DNA of 64,000 nucleotides, from contig NZ_CP168030.1 in assembly GCF_041529975.1 (NCBI RefSeq), forward strand, positions 558,001 to 622,000, read 5' to 3'. This document shows, piece after piece, positions 58,500 to 64,000 of the stretch (the first letter of the stretch is position 1; the number at the start of each line of letters is the position of its first letter). The notes beneath the pieces are model-generated. The model had not been told where the DNA came from and ran no database searches. It saw only the letters and a list, made by a program, of their open reading frames with translations. The position numbers and the translations under genes were made by a program. The stretch comes from Microbacterium maritypicum (GTDB lineage Bacteria; Actinomycetota; Actinomycetes; Actinomycetales; Microbacteriaceae).

Positions 58500-61400
58500 A
58501 GGTACGGCTGACCCTGCTCCGTCAGGGCGCGGCATCCAGCGACATCGAGGTCACCGCTGAGAACACGGCGACGATCGGCGAGATCGCCGCGATGATCGTC
58601 CGGGCGGACCCGCTCGGATCCTTCGCCACCGCCGATCCGACCGCGGTGACGCTGGAGGCGTACAGCTCGGTGGTCGCCGGCTCGGGTGACCTGCTCGCGC
58701 CGGAGTCGACCTTCGCGCACGTCGGTCTCGCGCACGGAGCGACCGTCCGTGTGGTGCCCGCCACGTATCAGCAGCGCCCGGTGATCGGTCGCATGGAGGT
58801 CGGCACGGGGCCGGGAGCGCGATCGATCGCGCTCACCCGCGGCACGATCGTGCTCGGTCGAGACGACACCTGTGATGTCGTGATCGACGATCCGCTGGTG
58901 TCCAAGCGCCATGCGCGGCTTGAGATCGGCGATCGCGTCGAGATGATCGACCTGAACTCCGCGAACGGCATCCTGATCGACGGGGCCTCTGTCGTGCGTC
59001 TGGTCGCCGCAGAGGGGGAGCTCGCCGTCGTGATCGGCGACACCCCGATCACGGTCAAGGTCGAGCCCGATGCCGCAGCGCCCTCGCCGGCCGTCGCCTC
59101 GATCCGCCAGGTCGAGTTCGTGCGATCGCCGCGCGTCGAGGAGCGCTACCTCGGCGAGGAGCTCGACGGCACGGATCTGCCCGTCCCCGCCCGCAAGCAG
59201 CCGTTCCCGATGCTCGCGCTCGTCGCCCCGGTGCTCATGGGCGGCGCGATGTTCGCCTTCACCCAGAGCCCCATGTCGCTGATGTTCGTGGCCCTGTCGC
59301 CGCTGCTCATGATCGGCACCTGGGTCACGACCAGGAACCAGAACAAGCAGGAGCTCGAAGAGGACAAGAAGCGGTTCGAGGAACAGCTGGAGCGTCTGGA
59401 CGCCCGCCTGCAGAGCGAGCGCGAACGCGAGATCGACGTGCGACGGCGCGAGGTTCCGCTGCTGCGCGAGGTCAGCGACGCCGCGCTCGCGGCCGGACCC
59501 ACCATCTGGACGCGTCGAGCCGAGCACTGGTCGTTCCTGCACGTGCGACTCGGTATCGGCGACACCGGCTCCCGCAGCTCCGTGAAGGATTCCAACGGCC
59601 GGGATCGTGCGATCCCCGAGTACGTGGAGAAGCTCGACGCGGTGATCGATTCCACCAGGATCGTGCCGCAGGTGCCGATCCTGGAAGACCTCAAAGACGT
59701 CGGCGCGCTCGGCATCGCCGGCCTCGGCGGTCGTTCCACGGGATACGCCCGAGCGCTCCTCGCCCAGATCACCGGCCTGCACGCGCCCGGTGACGTCGGC
59801 GTCGTGGGCCTGTGGGGCCCGCGCTGGGGTGCGCAGCTCGCCGACGCGAAGTGGCTGCCGCACGCCTGGTCGGCGCAGGCCGCGCTCGGTGTGCAGCCGA
59901 TCGGCGACGGTCCGTCGTCGGCGGGGCAGATCGTCGCCCGTCTCGAAGAGCTGATCGACACGCGCTCCAGCCGTGGCGGTGAAGCCGTCGAGCTCGGTGC
60001 ACTCCAGGCCGAGAAGGCCGCGACGAACAGCGGCTCGAAGGTCGGCGAGGATTCCTCGCGCAACCGGAACGACTCGGTGCCGAAGCCGGCGATCGTGGTG
60101 CTGATCGCGCCGGATGCGCCGATCGACCGCGGCCGCCTCATCCAGCTCTCCGAGCGCGCCGCCATGCGCGGGATCTTCCCGGTGTGGCTCACCGAGGATG
60201 CGGCCGCACTCCCGGCATCCTGCCGCACGTTCGTGGAGCTCGGTCAGACCGACAGTGCGCACTTCGTGCGACTCGGTGAGACGGTGGACAACCTCTCCGT
60301 CGACGAGCTCACGCGCGAGCAGTTCGCCGTCTTCGCCCGCGCCCTGGCCCGCCTGACCGACGCCGGCGAGGTGGCCCTCGACCGCAGCGACGTGCCGCGG
60401 ACCATCTCGATGCTGCACCTCCTCGGGCGCGACATGGCCACCCAGCCCGAGAGCGTCGTCGACCGCTGGACCCAGAACGACTCGCTCCATTCCCGGCGCA
60501 AGTCGGGTTCGGCGCGGCGCTACCAGCCGAAGCTGCGCGCCCTGGTCGGCGCCGGCGCAGAGGGTGCGTTGCAGCTCGATCTGCGCCAGCAGGGACCGCA
60601 CGCCCTGGTGGGTGGGACGACGGGCTCCGGCAAGAGCGAGTTCCTGCAGGCATGGGTGCTCGGCATGGCGACCGAGTACAGCCCGGAGCGCCTGACGTTC
60701 CTGTTCGTCGACTACAAGGGCGGCTCGGCGTTCGCCGACTGCACGAGCCTGCCGCACTGCGTCGGCATCGTGACCGACCTGAACGAGCACCTCGTGCGCC
60801 GCGTGCTGGTGAGCCTCCGGGCTGAGTTGCACTACCGCGAGCACCTGTTCAACCGCAAGAAGGCCAAGGACATCCTCGAGCTCGAGCGCGCCGGCGACCC
60901 TCAGGCCCCGCCCGCGCTGGTGCTGGTGATCGACGAGTTCGCCGCTCTCGCCAAGGAGGTCCCGGAGTTCGTCGACGGCGTGATCGACATCGCGCAGCGC
61001 GGTCGTTCGCTGGGCATCCACCTGATCATGGCCACGCAGCGTCCGGCCGGTGTCATCAAGGACAACCTGCGGGCGAACACGAACCTCCGTGTCGCCCTGC
61101 GCATGGCGGATGAGACCGACAGCAACGACGTGATCGGCACGAAGGACGCCTCGCTGTTCGACCCGGGCACACCGGGTCGAGGCATCGCGAAGACCGGCCC
61201 CGGCCGCATGACCCTGTTCCAGTCGGCGTACGCCGGTGGCTGGAGCCTCGGCGAGAGCGACGGCGTCGATGTGGCGATCGCCGCATTCGGCACCACCGAC
61301 CAGGGGCCGTGGGAGCTGCCCATCGACGAGAACGCGGTCGTGGTCGATGAGGACCTCGGTCCGAACGATCAGCAGCGGCTCGTCAGCACCATGGTGCTCG

Positions 61401-62971
61401 CCGCTCAGGCGGCCCAGGTCGAGAAGCCGCGTCGGCCGTGGCTCGACGAGCTGGCGCCCACGTTCGACCAGCTCAAGCTGCCGCAGCGCACCGACGCTGC
61501 CCTGCTGCTCGGCGTCGTCGACCAGCCGGAGCGCCAGGAGCAGGTGCCGTTCCATTTCCTGCCCGACACCGAGGGCCACATGGTGATCTACGGCACCAGC
61601 GGCGCCGGTAAGAGCGCCGCGCTGCGCACCCTCGCGGTGTCGGCCGGCATCACGCCGCGCGGCGGCCCCGTGCACGTGTACGGGCTCGACTTCGGCTCCG
61701 GCGCGCTGCGGATGCTGGAGCCGCTGCCGCACGTGGGCTCGGTCATCTCGGGCGACGACGCCGAGCGTGTGGCCCGGCTGTTCGCGACGCTGCGCAGCGA
61801 GCTCGATCGTCGTGGTGACGCCTACTCCGCGGTGGGCGCGGCGACCCTGACCGAGTACCGCGCGCTGTCCGGCAAGTCCGACGAGCCGCGCATCGTGGTG
61901 CTCATCGACGGCTTCGCGGCGTTCCGCAACGACTACGAGGCCGTGATCGGTCGCTCCGACACCTACAACGCCCTGCAGGAGGTGCTCTCCGACGGACGAG
62001 CGGTCGGCATCCATGTGGTGCTGTCGGCCGACCGGTTCCAGAGCATCCCGAGCGCGCTGAACGCGATGATCCAGCGCCGCGTGGTGCTGCGCATGTCCGA
62101 CACCGACGCGTACAACATCCTCAACGTCCCCAAGGACGTGCTGAACCCGGAGTCGGTGCCCGGACGCGCGATCGTCGGCGAGAACGAGGCGCAGATCGCG
62201 ATCGTCGGGGGCACGCGCAGCATGAAGGAGCAGTCCCTCGCGATCGAGCGGATGGCGGCATCCATGTCGCGCCGTGGTGTGCCGGATGCTCCGCCGGTGC
62301 GGGCGCTCCCGCTGAGCTACCGCATCGACGAGGTCCCCGCTCTCCTCGGCGACCAGCTCGTGGTCGGGCTCTCGGACGCCGATCTCGGCCCGTTCGGGAT
62401 CGAGCCGACCGGCACGTTCGTGATCGCCGGCCCTCCCGCGAGCGGGAAGAGCAATGCGCTCGCGGCGATCACCCAGCAGATGCTGCGGGCACGGCCGGGC
62501 ACGCCCACGCTGTACCTCGGGTCGTCGCGCTCGCCGGTGAAGAACGCGGTGGCGTGGACGGCTTCGGCGGCCGACGGCATCAGCGGCACGGCGGCCGTCG
62601 CCGAGATCGTCGAGAAGGCCGAAGCCGGTCTCAAGCCGGTCGTGGCCGTCGAGGGCGTGGCGGAGTTCGCGTCTTCGCTGCTGGAGATGCCGCTGTCCGA
62701 CCTGGTCAAGCGGGCCGGTCGCGGCGAGCTGCTGCTGCTGTTCACGGGCGACACGAGCGAGTGGACGAGCAACTTCGGTCTGCTCGGCGAGATCAAGCAG
62801 TCGCGCCGCGGCGTGGTGCTCCAGCCCGAGACGATCGACGGCGAGCTCGTGCTCAAGGCGCCGCTGCCGCGGATCGGTCGGGGCGAGTTCCCGGTGGGTC
62901 GCGCGGTGCTCGCGCAGCGCGGAAAGGTGGTGCGTGTGCAGTTCCCGCTCGTCATCCCCGAGACCGTCTGA
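58496..62971 (+). CDS. eccC: Type VII secretion ATPase, EssC/EccC-like, with ubiquitin-like and FHA domains
   Basis: 1491 residues from GTG. Residues 1-90 look ubiquitin-like (YukD/EccD-N style); an FHA domain follows (about 105-170: TIVLGRDDTCDVVIDD, SKRHARLEI, NSANGILIDG). Two membrane segments at about 236-280, then a coiled coil of about 60 residues. Three FtsK/SpoIIIE ATPases: Walker A GGTTGSGKSE (about 706-715) with VLVIDEFAALA, YGTSGAGKSA (about 1031-1040) and AGPPASGKSN (about 1312-1321). DYKGGSAFADCTSLPHCVG and ATQRPAGVI mark the first. The N-terminal FHA is a feature of Firmicutes EssC, not of mycobacterial EccC. It powers export of WXG100 proteins; two such genes follow. Confidence 0.93.
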   Translation: MKVRLTLLRQGAASSDIEVTAENTATIGEIAAMIVRADPLGSFATADPTAVTLEAYSSVVAGSGDLLAPESTFAHVGLAHGATVRVVPATYQQRPVIGRMEVGTGPGARSIALTRGTIVLGRDDTCDVVIDDPLVSKRHARLEIGDRVEMIDLNSANGILIDGASVVRLVAAEGELAVVIGDTPITVKVEPDAAAPSPAVASIRQVEFVRSPRVEERYLGEELDGTDLPVPARKQPFPMLALVAPVLMGGAMFAFTQSPMSLMFVALSPLLMIGTWVTTRNQNKQELEEDKKRFEEQLERLDARLQSEREREIDVRRREVPLLREVSDAALAAGPTIWTRRAEHWSFLHVRLGIGDTGSRSSVKDSNGRDRAIPEYVEKLDAVIDSTRIVPQVPILEDLKDVGALGIAGLGGRSTGYARALLAQITGLHAPGDVGVVGLWGPRWGAQLADAKWLPHAWSAQAALGVQPIGDGPSSAGQIVARLEELIDTRSSRGGEAVELGALQAEKAATNSGSKVGEDSSRNRNDSVPKPAIVVLIAPDAPIDRGRLIQLSERAAMRGIFPVWLTEDAAALPASCRTFVELGQTDSAHFVRLGETVDNLSVDELTREQFAVFARALARLTDAGEVALDRSDVPRTISMLHLLGRDMATQPESVVDRWTQNDSLHSRRKSGSARRYQPKLRALVGAGAEGALQLDLRQQGPHALVGGTTGSGKSEFLQAWVLGMATEYSPERLTFLFVDYKGGSAFADCTSLPHCVGIVTDLNEHLVRRVLVSLRAELHYREHLFNRKKAKDILELERAGDPQAPPALVLVIDEFAALAKEVPEFVDGVIDIAQRGRSLGIHLIMATQRPAGVIKDNLRANTNLRVALRMADETDSNDVIGTKDASLFDPGTPGRGIAKTGPGRMTLFQSAYAGGWSLGESDGVDVAIAAFGTTDQGPWELPIDENAVVVDEDLGPNDQQRLVSTMVLAAQAAQVEKPRRPWLDELAPTFDQLKLPQRTDAALLLGVVDQPERQEQVPFHFLPDTEGHMVIYGTSGAGKSAALRTLAVSAGITPRGGPVHVYGLDFGSGALRMLEPLPHVGSVISGDDAERVARLFATLRSELDRRGDAYSAVGAATLTEYRALSGKSDEPRIVVLIDGFAAFRNDYEAVIGRSDTYNALQEVLSDGRAVGIHVVLSADRFQSIPSALNAMIQRRVVLRMSDTDAYNILNVPKDVLNPESVPGRAIVGENEAQIAIVGGTRSMKEQSLAIERMAASMSRRGVPDAPPVRALPLSYRIDEVPALLGDQLVVGLSDADLGPFGIEPTGTFVIAGPPASGKSNALAAITQQMLRARPGTPTLYLGSSRSPVKNAVAWTASAADGISGTAAVAEIVEKAEAGLKPVVAVEGVAEFASSLLEMPLSDLVKRAGRGELLLLFTGDTSEWTSNFGLLGEIKQSRRGVVLQPETIDGELVLKAPLPRIGRGEFPVGRAVLAQRGKVVRVQFPLVIPETV

Positions 62972-62989
62972 GCGCACATCCGAGACCCG

Positions 62990-63035
62990 ATGGGGACTTC
63001 TCCCCATTTGCAGACCAGAACCGCTTCGTTAGTCT
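62990..63035 (+). promoter_or_regulatory. Second copy of the shared palindrome with promoter of the WXG100 genes
   Basis: ATGGGGACTTCTCCCCAT (62990-63007) pairs over 7 bp around CTTC and matches 15 of 18 bases of the element before the Ig/FN3 gene. TTGCAG (63008-63013) and TAGTCT (63030-63035), 16 bases apart, make a plausible -35/-10 pair. As RNA the hairpin could also attenuate transcription coming from the ATPase gene, which ends 19 bases before it. Confidence 0.6.
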
Positions 63036-63086
63036 CGAAGCACAAGAACTCTCCGGCACCCGCCGGGGCGACCGGAAGGTAACACC

Positions 63087-63383
63087 ATGACGAACCTCAA
63101 AGTCAGCTACGCCGACATGAAGGATGCTGCTGGCCGTCTCCGCACGGGCCAGCAGGACATCGAAACGCAGCTGAAGAACCTCCGCGCATACGTCTCGCAG
63201 CTCGTCTCGGGCGGCTTCGTGACCACGTCCGCCTCTGGTGCGTTCGACGCGTCGTACGCGCAGTTCAACCAGGGCGCGACCGCGACCATCGCCGGTATCG
63301 AGGGCATGGCTCGCTTCCTCGACGTCGCAGCCCAGTCGCTGCAGTCGACCGACGAGCAGCTGGCCGCGCAGATCCGCCAGTAA
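63087..63383 (+). CDS. WXG100-family secreted protein (WXG replaced by SGGF)
   Basis: 98 residues, the standard size. Two helices with a turn at residues 41-44 (SGGF) where the family has Trp-x-Gly; the Trp is absent. The flanking pattern LRAYVSQLVSGGFVTTSASGAF and the long second helix with FNQGATATIAGIEGMARFLD are otherwise typical, ending in Gln. Proteins of this family are exported as dimers by the EccC/EssC ATPase, whose gene ends 115 bases upstream. It has its own promoter with the shared palindrome, a GGAAGG ribosome site, and a strong terminator after it, which suggests much higher expression than the genes on either side. Confidence 0.88.
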   Translation: MTNLKVSYADMKDAAGRLRTGQQDIETQLKNLRAYVSQLVSGGFVTTSASGAFDASYAQFNQGATATIAGIEGMARFLDVAAQSLQSTDEQLAAQIRQ

Positions 63384-63394
63384 TCGCCGCACAC

Positions 63395-63432
63395 CACACG
63401 AGGGGATGCCGACCTCGGCATCCCCTCGTGTG
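63395..63432 (+). terminator. Strong terminator between the two WXG100-like genes
   Basis: Perfect 18-bp complement (63395-63412 with 63415-63432) with only two bases between the arms, so the last pairs will open to a six-base loop. It follows the first WXG100 gene by 11 bases and would cut read-through into the second. Confidence 0.88.
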
Positions 63433-63467
63433 CGCCTGCACGACCTTCATCCACTCCGGGGGGAACG

Positions 63468-64000
63468 ATGAGCGACCTCACGCTCGAGAGCAGTCTGCTG
63501 GACGCGTCGCGTTCATCGATCAGCGCCGCCATCCAGACGTTCGCGAACGCCGACCGGTTCGGCGATGACGTCGCCGGGCTCACGGGCCACAGCGGGCTCT
63601 CCGGCAAGGTGCAGGACTTCGCCGGCAACTGGGATCGCAAGCGCGGCCAGCTGCAGAAGAGCCTGGAAGGCATCCGCGACACCCTGCAGGCGATCGCCGA
63701 CACCTTCGGTGACCTCGACCGCAACATGGCGAAGAGCGTCACCGACGGGATGAAGCACGTCGAGCGGCCACAGGGCGGCCCGGCTGAGACGCCTCCCACC
63801 GTCGGCGGCGGTCCGGATGGGGCCACTGAGCCGACTCCCGGACCTGCTCCCGGCCCCTCGCCGGCTCCTGCGCCGGCCCCCGGCCCTGCGCCCGAACCGA
63901 TTCCTGCGCCGTTGCCGTCTCTTCCCGACCCCGGTATCGGTGGCGGTCCTGCGCCGGTGCTGCCGTCGCTTCCGGATCCGATTCCCGGGCCGTTGCCGTC
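63468..64000 (+). CDS. WXG100-like protein with long Pro-rich C-terminal extension (incomplete)
   Basis: 177 residues are seen and the frame runs on past the window end. The start follows GGGGGG by four to six bases. Residues 1-95 have the two-helix WXG100 pattern, with a Trp in AGNWDRKRGQL at the turn and a second helix IRDTLQAIADTFGDLDRNMA. From residue 100 on the chain is made of Pro, Ala and Gly with repeating LPSLPDP/PLPSLPDPG units, a likely flexible stalk. In T7SS loci such WXG or LXG heads with long tails are effector or substrate proteins whose active domain is at the far C-terminus, outside this window. Confidence 0.8.
   Translation, partial: MSDLTLESSLLDASRSSISAAIQTFANADRFGDDVAGLTGHSGLSGKVQDFAGNWDRKRGQLQKSLEGIRDTLQAIADTFGDLDRNMAKSVTDGMKHVERPQGGPAETPPTVGGGPDGATEPTPGPAPGPSPAPAPAPGPAPEPIPAPLPSLPDPGIGGGPAPVLPSLPDPIPGPLP

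Noticed and set aside
58367..63007. Very long antisense open frame (over 1500 codons) opposite the secretion ATPase gene; similar ones lie opposite the Ig/FN3 gene, the subtilase and the cstA gene.
   Set aside because: They arise from GC-rich third positions, are rich in Arg, Asp and His without any family motif, and oppose genes with firm domain evidence.
1..64000. tRNA, rRNA, transposase or integrase genes and attachment sites.
   Set aside because: None recognised on either strand; accessory genes here carry no visible mobile-element borders.

Overview
The window reads as a contiguous stretch of chromosome from a high-GC actinobacterium of the Microbacteriaceae, most likely Microbacterium or a close relative. 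The grounds are the very high GC at third codon positions, dense gene packing with ATGA/GTGA overlaps, a DUF222-HNH (13E12-type) gene, a DtxR/IdeR-type iron box, and a Bifidobacterium/Microbacteriaceae-style kinase-phosphatase-FHA operon. This is inferred from style and gene content only. I see no tRNA, rRNA, CRISPR array, phage module or transposase. No gap between genes exceeds 300 bases.

Layout. 1-2107: end of a cell-wall carboxypeptidase, a small membrane protein, and an acyl-CoA dehydrogenase closed by a strong terminator. 2191-2780: a RHH-MazF toxin-antitoxin pair. 3045-11037: a catabolic operon of GntR regulator, 2-hydroxyacid dehydrogenase, LsrK-like kinase, LsrF-like aldolase, cupin and a CUT1-type sugar ABC importer without its ATPase. 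11220-12584: a DUF222-HNH protein. 12651-17454 (minus): an ECF importer operon with a siderophore-interacting protein behind an iron box, plus a second S component. 17622-20846: a secreted subtilase. 21025-28908: cstA-ybdD, hipBA, a LytS/LytR-type two-component system and a monocarboxylate symporter pair. 28945-41701: mixed housekeeping and accessory genes (hypothetical, pirin, GNAT, RecQ, orphan AAA ATPase, acyl-CoA oxidase, SnoaL-like, alcohol dehydrogenase, an unrecognised Tat-exported 817-residue protein, Tag glycosylase). 41831-64000: one long envelope/secretion locus.

The last 22 kb is the centre of interest. A 2029-residue membrane-anchored protein with Ig-like and FN3 repeats is followed by MoxR ATPase, DUF58, a transglutaminase-fold membrane protein, RDD-FHA, PP2C phosphatase, FHA, transmembrane Ser/Thr kinase, FHA-HTH and an EssC/EccC-type secretion ATPase, then two WXG100-like genes. 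The kinase/FN3/AAA/DUF58/transglutaminase/PP2C block matches the PFNA cluster known from bifidobacteria; here it is fused without a break to a type VII secretion module. Four FHA readers, one kinase and one phosphatase in the locus suggest phospho-control of secretion. Its two transcription units share a near-identical 18-bp palindrome at a fixed distance upstream of a TAGNNT -10 box, which points to a common regulator.

The iron-boxed ECF operon and the Lsr-like catabolic operon are further systems whose substrate cannot be read from sequence. A window-wide preference for GGATGC/GCATCC, kept even where it forces rare codons, is a separate observation.
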